64,000 nt of DNA, taken from Janthinobacterium lividum. Its GTDB lineage: Bacteria > Pseudomonadota > Gammaproteobacteria > Burkholderiales > Burkholderiaceae_D. The position numbers were made by a program, and so were the translations under genes. This document shows positions 26,202 through 34,020 of the stretch, one piece after another (position 1 is the stretch's first letter; each line of letters starts with the position of its first letter). The stretch spans positions 3,844,001-3,908,000 of the forward strand of contig NZ_CP075583.1 of NCBI RefSeq assembly GCF_023509035.1, written 5' to 3'. The notes under the pieces are model-generated. The model saw nothing but the letters and a program-made list of their open reading frames with translations, did not search any database and had not been told where the DNA came from.

Positions 26202-28895
26202 GTGACTTCCAAGCCGATCAAGATCGCCGCCACCGTCGTCGTGGCACTCGCCGCTGGGGCCGGCATTTATACCTACACCCGTCCCGCCGCCACGGCGACG
26301 CCGGGCGCTCCCGCTTCGGGCAGTCCGGCCGCCGCGCCGCAGTCCGCCGTTGATACGGCTGCCGTCGCCGCCCAGTTCCGCGACTTGCTGGGCAATTTCC
26401 GCAAGATTATCGTGCTGCTGGCCGACGAGCAAAGTCTGCCGGAAGGCGCGCGCGATGAAGCGCGTAAAGTGGGGCAGGCGCTGTTCCATGAAAACCAGGA
26501 ACGCATCGCCAAGCTCGATGCGGCGCTGGACCAGCTGACGGCGCCCACCAATCCGGGCCGCTTCGAGGCGCTCGACAGCCTGTTGACGTATATCGAATCC
26601 GATCCCGGCCTGTACGATGCGGACCGCCTGGTTTTCCGCGAATTGCTGCAAAGCATGCTGGCCGACGTGGCCAAAGATTCGTCCTTGCCGGCGATTAAGC
26701 TACACAAGCGCATTTCCGAAGACCTCGATGCGCTGGGCGAGATCGAGCGCAATTACGAGAAGGAAATCCGGCAAATCTTCGGCAACCTGGGCCAGCGTGC
26801 CATCGAACTCAAGCGCGAGCGCTGGGACGATTACGTGGCGCAGCTGAAAAAGCTCTACAGCCGCGAACAGATTTTGAAGGAAAACGGCATCGTCGTACCG
26901 TATGCGGTGCCGCCGGCCGGCTCCATACCCGAAGCCAAGCCGGCGCCAAAAAAAGATGAGGCGGAAATCTTTGGCCTGGGTTTGCCGAAGAAAACCATCG
27001 TGCTGACCTTCGACGACGGCCCGCACCGCCGCTACACGGAAGAAATCAGCGCCATCCTGAAACAGTATGGCGTGCCGGCCGTGTTTTTCAACGTGGGCCG
27101 CAACCTGGGCAGCCTGGACGCGGAAGGTCACGCCAAGCTGAACGCGGGCGCGGAAGTGAGCCGCAAGCTGATGAAAGAGGGCTATGCCGTGGGCAACCAC
27201 AGTTTTAGCCATGCACAGTTGTCGAAACAGACGGGCGACAAGCTGAAAGGCGAAATCCTCGGCACCGACACCTTGTTGAAAGCCATCAGCCCCGAGCGGG
27301 CCGCGCTGTTCCGCTTCCCGTATGGCGCACGCAACAGCGAAGGCATGGCCGCGCTGGCCGATGCGCATTTGAAATCCGTGATGTGGAATATCGATTCGCT
27401 GGACTGGGCCGACCCCGTGCCCAGCTCGATCACCAACCGGGTGCTGGCGTCCGTCGACAGGGCGGGGCGCGGCATCATTTTGTTCCACGACATCCACGAG
27501 CGCACGGTGAAAGCCTTGCCGGCCGTGCTGGACAAGCTGATCGCCGAAGGCTATCAATTCGCTGGCTGGGATGGCACGAGCTTCCAGGTGGCGAAAAGCA
27601 CGGCGCCCGCGCCCGAGAAAGTGCCCGTCACCACCGGCTATGCGAACTCCTGGGCCGTGGTGATCGGCATCGACGATTACGCGAAATGGCCAAAACTGCA
27701 ATATGCTGTGCGCGACGCGCAGGGCATCCGCGAAACCCTGATCGAAAAATTCGCGTTTGCGCCCGAGCGCGTCGTGACCCTGAAGAATGGCGAAGCGACG
27801 CGCAACAATATCCTGGCTGCCTTCCACGACAAGCTGGCGCATGGCGGCGTGCAAAAGAATGACCGCATCTTCGTTTTCTTCGCCGGCCACGGCGCCACGC
27901 GCAAGCTCAGCTCGGGGCGCGACCTGGGCTACATCGTGCCCGTCGATTCCGACCCGGCGCAGTTCGCCACGGATGCGATTCCGATGACGGAAATCCAGAA
28001 TATCGCGGAGTCGCTGACGGCCAAGCACGCGTTCTTCGTCATGGATGCTTGCTACAGCGGCCTGGGGCTGACACGGGGAGCCGGTTCCAGCTCCTTCCTG
28101 CGCGACAACGCCAAGCGCATCGGCCGGCAAATGCTGACGGCCGGCGGCGGCGACCAGCTGGTGGCCGATGGCGGGCCGAACGGCCACTCCGTATTTACCT
28201 GGACCCTGCTGCAGGGCCTGGCGGGCAAGGGCGACCTCAACGGCGACGGCCTCATCACGGCCACGGAACTGGCGGCCTACGTGGCGCCGGCCGTCTCCAG
28301 CGTATCGAACCAGACGCCCGCGTTTGGCAGCTTGCCCGGCTCGGAAGGGGGCGATTTCGTCTTTGAATTGCCGGGCGAGACGGAATTCCTCAGCCCAAAC
28401 ACCACGCAACTGTCGACGGAAGCCATCGCCCTGAACAACAAGCTGGACGCCAAGCCGGCGGCCGCCAGCGTGACGGTGAAGGATTTGCAGGGCGGCGAAC
28501 AGAAGATCGTCACGCCGAGCGCCGTGCCGAGCTCCACGCGCCAGCTGGCGCAGCGGGCCAACGACCGTGGCTTGCAGCTGTACAAGGAAAAACAATATGC
28601 GGCGGCGGAAGCGCAATTTACGGAAGCGTTGAAATTGCGCCCCGACTTCGCGCTGGCGGCCAACAACCTGGGCTTTGTCTTTTACAAGCAGGAAAAATAC
28701 CGCGAAGCGGCCCGCTGGTTTGAAAACACGGTCAAGATGGACCCGTCGCGCGCGATTGCCTATTTGAACCTGGGCGACGCGTATGCCAAGGCTGGCGATG
28801 CCGCCAAGGCCAAGGCCGCATACAAAACCTATCTGGAACTGGCCCCAACGGCCTCGACAGCGCCGGCCGTGCGGCAAAAGATGGAGAAGCTGTAA
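26202..28895 (+). CDS. NodB polysaccharide deacetylase-caspase-TPR fusion protein
   Basis: An 897-residue exported or membrane-anchored protein (hydrophobic residues 8-24, then a Pro/Ala linker). Residues 45-240 are helical. Residues about 262-465 are a NodB deacetylase: TFDDGPH with Asp271/Asp272, HSFSH with His333/His337, FRFPYG and ILFHD. Residues about 480-725 are a caspase (C14) domain with the catalytic dyad His563 (FAGHG) and Cys617 (DACYSG). Residues about 785-893 carry TPR repeats. NodB enzymes deacetylate sugars such as peptidoglycan or poly-GlcNAc; caspase domains cut proteins. GTG 26202 is the first start; the ribosome site GAAGGGA is rather far. The combination is unusual and its role unknown. 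Confidence 0.85.
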   Translation: MTSKPIKIAATVVVALAAGAGIYTYTRPAATATPGAPASGSPAAAPQSAVDTAAVAAQFRDLLGNFRKIIVLLADEQSLPEGARDEARKVGQALFHENQERIAKLDAALDQLTAPTNPGRFEALDSLLTYIESDPGLYDADRLVFRELLQSMLADVAKDSSLPAIKLHKRISEDLDALGEIERNYEKEIRQIFGNLGQRAIELKRERWDDYVAQLKKLYSREQILKENGIVVPYAVPPAGSIPEAKPAPKKDEAEIFGLGLPKKTIVLTFDDGPHRRYTEEISAILKQYGVPAVFFNVGRNLGSLDAEGHAKLNAGAEVSRKLMKEGYAVGNHSFSHAQLSKQTGDKLKGEILGTDTLLKAISPERAALFRFPYGARNSEGMAALADAHLKSVMWNIDSLDWADPVPSSITNRVLASVDRAGRGIILFHDIHERTVKALPAVLDKLIAEGYQFAGWDGTSFQVAKSTAPAPEKVPVTTGYANSWAVVIGIDDYAKWPKLQYAVRDAQGIRETLIEKFAFAPERVVTLKNGEATRNNILAAFHDKLAHGGVQKNDRIFVFFAGHGATRKLSSGRDLGYIVPVDSDPAQFATDAIPMTEIQNIAESLTAKHAFFVMDACYSGLGLTRGAGSSSFLRDNAKRIGRQMLTAGGGDQLVADGGPNGHSVFTWTLLQGLAGKGDLNGDGLITATELAAYVAPAVSSVSNQTPAFGSLPGSEGGDFVFELPGETEFLSPNTTQLSTEAIALNNKLDAKPAAASVTVKDLQGGEQKIVTPSAVPSSTRQLAQRANDRGLQLYKEKQYAAAEAQFTEALKLRPDFALAANNLGFVFYKQEKYREAARWFENTVKMDPSRAIAYLNLGDAYAKAGDAAKAKAAYKTYLELAPTASTAPAVRQKMEKL

Positions 28896-28897
28896 TC

Positions 28898-29278
28898 GTG
28901 TCCGATAGCGTGCCCGTCGTCCACGTGTTTGCCTGCAGCGGACGCTTTCCCGGCTGGGAAGCGCTGCAGGCATATTTGGCGCCCACGTACACGGAGGATG
29001 GCGATGCCGTGCCATCGCCATTTTTCCTGGAAACGGGACTCATGCATGACGAGCCGGCCTGCGTTGAAAGCGCGATGCTGGCGTCGCCAGTGCCGCTGGC
29101 GCAGCTGCTTGACGGCGTGTCGTATGGCGACAGCTGGCTGGCGCAGGCGTGCGCGGATGCGCAGGCGCAGGGCGTGCTGGCCGATACGAGCGTGTGCGTG
29201 TTTGCGCCGAATCAGCTGGCGCATCCGCAGCGCAGTTCGCTCCATTACGTGGGCAGCTACCGTTACCGGGTGGATTGA
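28898..29278 (+). CDS. Imm22-like immunity family protein
   Basis: A 126-residue acidic soluble protein starting at GTG 28898, two bases after the preceding stop. The pattern fits Imm22: VHVFACSGRF, YLAPTYTEDGDAVPSPF, then LLDGVSYGDSWL and a C-terminal VCVFAPNQL strand. Members of this group are thought to protect against nuclease-type toxins; no cognate toxin is next to it. It is translationally linked to the NodB-caspase gene, and its 3' end overlaps the convergent toxin operon by 16 bases. Confidence 0.55.
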   Translation: MSDSVPVVHVFACSGRFPGWEALQAYLAPTYTEDGDAVPSPFFLETGLMHDEPACVESAMLASPVPLAQLLDGVSYGDSWLAQACADAQAQGVLADTSVCVFAPNQLAHPQRSSLHYVGSYRYRVD

Positions 29279-30510
29279 TCGCCGTCCTGGCGTTCTTCAT
29301 GCAAAAGCTTGTTGACGGCCGCCAGCAGGCTGGTGCCCGAGGTGGTGATGAAATGGGCGCCCGCCGCTTCCGCTTCCACACCATAACTGGCGACCGTATC
29401 TTTGCTGCAATACACGACGATGGGTAGCGCGGGCAGCGCCTGATGCACTTCGCGCACCGTGCGCACGCCCGCATCCTTGATGCGCCGGCGGTTTTCCACC
29501 CGTGCCATGTCCGTGATGAACAGCGCATAGGGCTGCTGTTGCAGCATGGCCAGCGCCTGCTGCGTCGAGACAGCCTGGTCCACCTTGATGTTTTCCCGTT
29601 CCAGCTGCTCCACCAGCAAGGTATTGTTGCGCGGATGGTCGTCCAGCCACAGCACCAGGCTGACGGGCTTTTTCTCCGCTGGTATGCCGGCCAGGGCCGT
29701 GACTGCCACGCCCCCGTCCAGTGGATGGGCCAGCAGCAGCTGCGTCACGGCTTCCTGCATGTCCTCGAGCGATTTTTGCTGCAGACGGCTCAGTTCCGTC
29801 ACGTCGATTTCCTTGCCGCTCTCCAGGCGCACGGATTCGTTTTTGACGAGGCTGTCGGCGCGCTTGATCATGATGGACAGATAAATGCGCGTCAGCAGGT
29901 AGCCGATCAAAAAACCATGCACGGAAAAGAACAGCATGATGCCGCCCACCACGGCCATGGCTGTGCCCATATCGGTGGCGAGGCTGGGTGCGATGAAGGC
30001 GGCCATGCTGCGCGCGCTGCCGGGCAGGCTTTTGAGCTCGATCAAGCCCACGCCGACGATGATCTTGGTCAGCCAGTCCGATACTTCCACCAGGTTGGAA
30101 TTGATTTCCATCGGCGCGGGCGTGCCGAGGAAGAGGGTATTGCCGCTCCCCCCGTTAGCGTTCTCGTCCGTGCTGTGTCCCTTGCCGTTCTGGCGGTCCT
30201 CGGTTTGCGCCATGTTGACCATGCCAGAGGGCAGGGTGCGGGGAATGCCGAACAGAAATCCCAGCAGCATGCCGCTGACGCAAAAACCCAGGCTCCACAG
30301 CAGGGCCGGCACGGCATGGTAATGGGGCGCCAGTACCGCCCCTCCTATCACTGCCAGCAAGCCCGCCAGCAGGATATATAGCAGGATGAATGGCAGCGCA
30401 TCTTTCTTGCGCACCGCTGCCAGCGCACTGGCGCCGGCGCTGCTGGTATCCGGTTTGTCCACGGCCCCCCCAATGGATGCGGCATTGCACAAGCTGCATA
30501 TGCTCATCAT
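29263..30510 (-). CDS. Membrane protein with C-terminal receiver-like domain
   Basis: About 415 residues from the double ATG at 30510/30507; no good ribosome site is seen, so the start is tentative. Membrane spans are at ALPFILLYILLAGLLAVIGG, ALLWSLGFCVSGMLLGFLFG, near IIVGVGLIEL and at AVVGGIMLFFSVHGFLIGYLL. The last 125 residues resemble a CheY-like receiver: LVLWLDDHPRNN, ALFITDMARVE and PIVVYCSKD. It ends the toxin-paralogue operon. It could sense damage or signal on the inner membrane; this is a guess. Confidence 0.6.
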   Translation of the reverse strand: MMSICSLCNAASIGGAVDKPDTSSAGASALAAVRKKDALPFILLYILLAGLLAVIGGAVLAPHYHAVPALLWSLGFCVSGMLLGFLFGIPRTLPSGMVNMAQTEDRQNGKGHSTDENANGGSGNTLFLGTPAPMEINSNLVEVSDWLTKIIVGVGLIELKSLPGSARSMAAFIAPSLATDMGTAMAVVGGIMLFFSVHGFLIGYLLTRIYLSIMIKRADSLVKNESVRLESGKEIDVTELSRLQQKSLEDMQEAVTQLLLAHPLDGGVAVTALAGIPAEKKPVSLVLWLDDHPRNNTLLVEQLERENIKVDQAVSTQQALAMLQQQPYALFITDMARVENRRRIKDAGVRTVREVHQALPALPIVVYCSKDTVASYGVEAEAAGAHFITTSGTSLLAAVNKLLHEERQDGDQSTR

Positions 30511-30577
30511 AGGGAGTAGGGCGGCCGTGGCATTGAGACGGCGCAAAGCGGCGGCATCCCGGCAGTGCCAGTCTTTG

Positions 30578-31600
30578 TCAGCCGCCTCCTTGCGCCAGCG
30601 CCGCTTCGCGCACCACCCGCGTATAAGCATTGGCCAGGTCGTACCATTGCTGTTTCGCCGCATTCAGGTGCAGCCGCTCGAGGAAACTGCCCAGCTTGTC
30701 GTTCTGCGCCGCCTTGAGCAGGTCGAGGATGGATTGCATGTCGGTCTGCGAGGTGACCACAGCGCCCAGCAGTGCGGCCAGGCCGGTCTCGGCGCCGCGG
30801 CTGCTGTTATCGAGCTGCTGGAAAGCTGCCGAGATGCTCTGGATCGAACGCTTGAAGTCGTCGCGGATGGCATTGAACTTTTGCGGCAAGCCATCCTGGC
30901 AGTGATGCGACTGGGCCGCCTGTTCAATCTGCCGCAGCGCTTCCTGGGCCGAGCGGTCGGCACCCTCGATGGCCAGGCGGATCTGTTCGCGATAGGCGCT
31001 TTGCTGCTGCAGCGACACCGCCAGCGCCTGCGTGCCCGCCTTCAGCTGGGCCGAACTGCGCTCCATGTCACTGCTCAGCTGTTGCAGCGCCTGCGTCGCC
31101 GTTTGCCGCTGCTGGTCGTTGGGCCCGATTCCCTGGCGAATCTGCTCCTGCACCGCCAGCACGCGGTCGGCGTTCGCGTCAAAGGCGCGGCTAAAGGCCG
31201 GCAAGCTGTCTATCCACGCCTGGGTGGGAGCATAGGCCGTGCCCAGGTTGCCCGCATCGCGTTCGGCGCGGGCCAGCACTTGATCGAGCTGATTGCGCGT
31301 CCATGTGAAATCGACATTCTGCGACCATGTTTCCGTGGTCGTCTTGGTGCACATGCCCAGGCCCCACCACGCATGCTCGCTGCACCAGCTGCACTGCGTG
31401 TACAGCGGGTACGGCCCCAGAGGCTGGCGCACGGTATTGCGCATATTCGCCACTTCTCGCTGGAATTGCGCCAGCTGGCGCAGCGCGTTTTCCAGCGCGG
31501 CGGTATTGCTGTTTTGCGCCATGGCGGGCGCATGCAGCAGTCCCAGCGCCAGGGTGGCCATGGCCAGCAGATGCAGCAGACGTGCGGCGGCGCGCCTCAT
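30578..31600 (-). CDS. Secreted helical protein of the toxin operon
   Basis: 340 residues from ATG 31600, which overlaps the stop of the upstream gene (ATGA). A Sec signal ends near APAMAQ. The mature part has two Cys pairs early (QCSWCSEH and MCTKT), then long amphipathic helices rich in Gln and Ala. I recognise no family. Its place in the operon and its helical nature suggest a partner, chaperone or further component of the pore-forming system. Confidence 0.6.
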   Translation of the reverse strand: MRRAAARLLHLLAMATLALGLLHAPAMAQNSNTAALENALRQLAQFQREVANMRNTVRQPLGPYPLYTQCSWCSEHAWWGLGMCTKTTTETWSQNVDFTWTRNQLDQVLARAERDAGNLGTAYAPTQAWIDSLPAFSRAFDANADRVLAVQEQIRQGIGPNDQQRQTATQALQQLSSDMERSSAQLKAGTQALAVSLQQQSAYREQIRLAIEGADRSAQEALRQIEQAAQSHHCQDGLPQKFNAIRDDFKRSIQSISAAFQQLDNSSRGAETGLAALLGAVVTSQTDMQSILDLLKAAQNDKLGSFLERLHLNAAKQQWYDLANAYTRVVREAALAQGGG

Positions 31601-32160
31601 GGCTGCCGTCCCGCCGCGGCGGGCGGCGCGGGGAAGTCGACCAGCGCGTTGCTGGCGTAGCATTGCGCGGCAGTGATGAGCGCCTGCCATAGGGGAAAGG
31701 CCATGGCGCTGGCCAGTGTTTGCGCCAGCCAGCTGTCGTTGCCCAGTTCCGCGTCGCTGGCGTCGGCCGCCAGCTGGGTCGTACCGGAACCGAGAGCGCT
31801 CCACGCCGTGCGCAAGGCGTCCAGCCAATGGATAAGCTCATCGATAGCCGCTTCCAGCCAGCCGCCATTGGCCAGCAGCAGGTTGACGCCTTCCAGTTGC
31901 AGTCGCAGCTGCTCGGACAGCGCCGTGTCGCGCGCCAGCTGCTCGCGCAAGGCGTGCAACTGCGCCTCCAGTTCCTTTTTCTTGTGCCCGCTGAACAGGC
32001 CCAAGTGCGCCAATTGTTCTTCTATCGATGCGATGGCTGCCTGCAAGCGCCCCAGCGCCTCTTGCTGCGCCTGCAGATCGGTGCCCGTCTGTGTTGCCAG
32101 CTGGGCCAGCGCCGCATTCGCCGGCAAGACGCCATCCTTCCATTTGTTCAAGCCCTGCAT
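31597..32160 (-). CDS. Xenorhabdolysin-like helical protein, C-terminal half
   Basis: 187 residues of coiled-coil helices (GLNKWKDGVLPANAAL, HKKKELEAQLHALREQL). The end, WSALGSGTTQLAADASDAE to ASNALVDF, aligns with the C-termini of the proteins at 32686 and 34021. ATG 32160 shares its A with the preceding stop (TGATG). One G added to the five-G run 32163-32167 on the plus strand would fuse it to the upstream gene into a single protein of about 338 residues, near the length of XaxB/YaxB. So it is either a coupled partner or half of a frameshifted gene. Confidence 0.55.
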   Translation of the reverse strand: MQGLNKWKDGVLPANAALAQLATQTGTDLQAQQEALGRLQAAIASIEEQLAHLGLFSGHKKKELEAQLHALREQLARDTALSEQLRLQLEGVNLLLANGGWLEAAIDELIHWLDALRTAWSALGSGTTQLAADASDAELGNDSWLAQTLASAMAFPLWQALITAAQCYASNALVDFPAPPAAAGRQP

Positions 32161-32615
32161 CAGGGGGCAATGGACGCGCGCGCTTCTTCCACCATCGGTC
32201 CCAGCGCATGCAGTATTTCGCGCCTGTCGCTGGCGACAACACCTGCCTCCAGCAGTGATTGTTGATACGACAGCATGCTGGCAGCCGAACTTTTCAGGCG
32301 CAAGACAAACCACACCAGGCCAGCGTACAGCATGGCCGGCGGCGTGTTCTGCGCCAGGGCGTCAGGCGATGTGACCAGCAGGGCACGCAAGCTTTTCGGC
32401 GTGCCAAAGCAGGCGGCCTCGTCCGCTACGGCTTGCGCCGCCGCTGCCAGCGGCTTGTCCGGGCCGGGCTGCTGCTTGTCCGCCTGGACTATGTAGTACG
32501 TGAGGTGATCCCAGGCGCTGCCGCCTTCAAACGCCAAATGGGGATCGCCATCATCAACAGTTTGCCGCAGCGCCGCCTGTTGCACTGCCAGCGGATATCC
32601 GAATTGTCTCGACAT
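32160..32615 (-). CDS. Xenorhabdolysin-like helical protein, N-terminal half
   Basis: 151 residues from ATG 32615. The block FGTPKSLRALLVTSPDALA and the helix ending LSYQQSLLE correspond to FGNPKSLRAALIKNPGLLA in 32686 and YGSPSSLRAKILHDPNFLA in 34021, so it is the same N-terminal domain. The long hydrophobic hairpin found in the middle of the other two is missing from this pair. It is likely joined with the following gene, by coupling or by a lost base. Confidence 0.55.
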   Translation of the reverse strand: MSRQFGYPLAVQQAALRQTVDDGDPHLAFEGGSAWDHLTYYIVQADKQQPGPDKPLAAAAQAVADEAACFGTPKSLRALLVTSPDALAQNTPPAMLYAGLVWFVLRLKSSAASMLSYQQSLLEAGVVASDRREILHALGPMVEEARASIAP

Positions 32616-32685
32616 GGTGTTTGCCTTTCTGTAAGCCAACGATCGGTATGTTTGCCCCCGGTGCCTGAGCCGGGGGCAACTGTCA

Positions 32686-33951
32686 TCAAGCGGCGCGCTG
32701 GTTTTCCGACAAGTGCTGGCCGAATGCGAGGTTGTCGTAGTCGACCAGCGACTGCACGGTAAACTGCTTGGCGCTGTCATCGATGGCTTGCCAGGAATCG
32801 ATGGCCAGCTTGGCTTTCGCCTTGACGAGGAAAGGCATGCTGCCCACGTTCGATTCCGTGATGCTGTTGCCCAGCGTGATCATGTCCGTATTCATCTGCA
32901 CCCACACGCCTTCCACCGTTTGCAGGCTGCCGAGGAATTTGGACATGGCCGGCCCCACGCGCGCCATCTGCGTGTTGAAGTCGCCCAGGTCGCTGCGCAG
33001 CCGCTGTTTCTTTTGCAATTCCTGCGTCTGGCTGCTGATCTGTGTGCAATATTCGTTGTAGGCGGCGCGGTTCTGGGCCGCCTTGATGCCCAGCCCGACG
33101 CCGGTGGCGATGGCGGCTGCGCCGCCCACCAGCAGCGAGACGCCGCCCGTGAACGGCGCCAGCAGGCCGCCGATCAGCGCGCAGCCGACGGACGCCGTGA
33201 TGGCGGCGATGGTGAAGTCGCGCCAAGCCTTGTAGGCTGCATCGCGCAGTTTCTCCAGCTCCACGATCTTCGTTTCCAGGCCGCCGATGGTGCGGTTTAC
33301 ATTCGCGATCATCGTCGACGAACTGCTGGTAAATGCCTGCAGCTTGCTGTTGTATTCATTCATTTTCTGTTCGAACAGACCCAGCTTCCTGATCAGTGCC
33401 GCCACTTCGGCCGACATTTTTTGCGCCAGCGGTATCGGCCCCATGGTCTGGTCGAACAGATAGGCTTTCAGGTTCTCCACCTGTTCCTTGGGAGGCAGGC
33501 CCGGCAGTTCATCGATCACGCTTTGATAGCCGCTCACCAGCTTGGTCGAGGTGTCATGCACGCGCTGGCCCAGCCATACTGTGTGCGTGTAGATTTCTGT
33601 CGGCGGCGTCGGCGTGGCCAGCAGGCCGGGATTCTTGATCAGGGCCGCGCGCAGGCTTTTCGGGTTGCCGAATTCGGTGGAGGCGTTTTGCACGCTTTTC
33701 ATTGCGCCGATGCAATCGAGTACCGTCTGCGAGCCATCGACGGCGCCGTACTTGCTTTCGAAATCGCCTTTGGTGATGGGCAATTCGGTGGCCGAGCCCA
33801 CATAGGCTTGCAATTCGATCCAGCTATCGCTGAACAGGGCAAACTGGCTCTTTTGTCCGGATTGGGGATTGGCCGGCGTGGTCAAGCCTGGCGGCGGGTC
33901 GATCGATGGCGTGGCGGCGGTATTGGCGGTATTAATAGCGGTAACACTCAT
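32686..33951 (-). CDS. Alpha-helical pore-forming toxin-like protein (XaxA-like), copy 1
   Basis: 421 residues from ATG 33951 with GAAGGGAAC upstream. Layout: N-terminal helices (SDSWIELQAYVGS), the shared block FGNPKSLRAALIKNP, a long helix, then at residues about 245-285 a hydrophobic hairpin (ASVGCALIGGLLAPF, VSLLVGGAAAIATGVG) and further coiled coil. This fits ClyA/XaxA-type alpha pore-forming toxins, where the hairpin enters the membrane. There is no signal peptide, as is common in this toxin class. It is 69 bases upstream of the split paralogue. The family assignment is from layout, not from a search. Confidence 0.6.
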   Translation of the reverse strand: MSVTAINTANTAATPSIDPPPGLTTPANPQSGQKSQFALFSDSWIELQAYVGSATELPITKGDFESKYGAVDGSQTVLDCIGAMKSVQNASTEFGNPKSLRAALIKNPGLLATPTPPTEIYTHTVWLGQRVHDTSTKLVSGYQSVIDELPGLPPKEQVENLKAYLFDQTMGPIPLAQKMSAEVAALIRKLGLFEQKMNEYNSKLQAFTSSSSTMIANVNRTIGGLETKIVELEKLRDAAYKAWRDFTIAAITASVGCALIGGLLAPFTGGVSLLVGGAAAIATGVGLGIKAAQNRAAYNEYCTQISSQTQELQKKQRLRSDLGDFNTQMARVGPAMSKFLGSLQTVEGVWVQMNTDMITLGNSITESNVGSMPFLVKAKAKLAIDSWQAIDDSAKQFTVQSLVDYDNLAFGQHLSENQRAA

Positions 33952-34020
33952 GGTAGTTCCCTTCAGTGATCAGGTCAGACTGCGTGGAAGTACGGAAAAC
34001 AGCTACTGAAAACGCTGGCG

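Noticed and set aside
26700..29021. 773-residue open frame on the minus strand
   Set aside because: Antisense to the NodB-caspase-TPR gene, whose motifs are unmistakable; no domain in the antisense reading.
32713..33969. 418-residue open frame on the plus strand
   Set aside because: Antisense to a toxin-like gene; composition of Arg/His/Gly type without any fold pattern.
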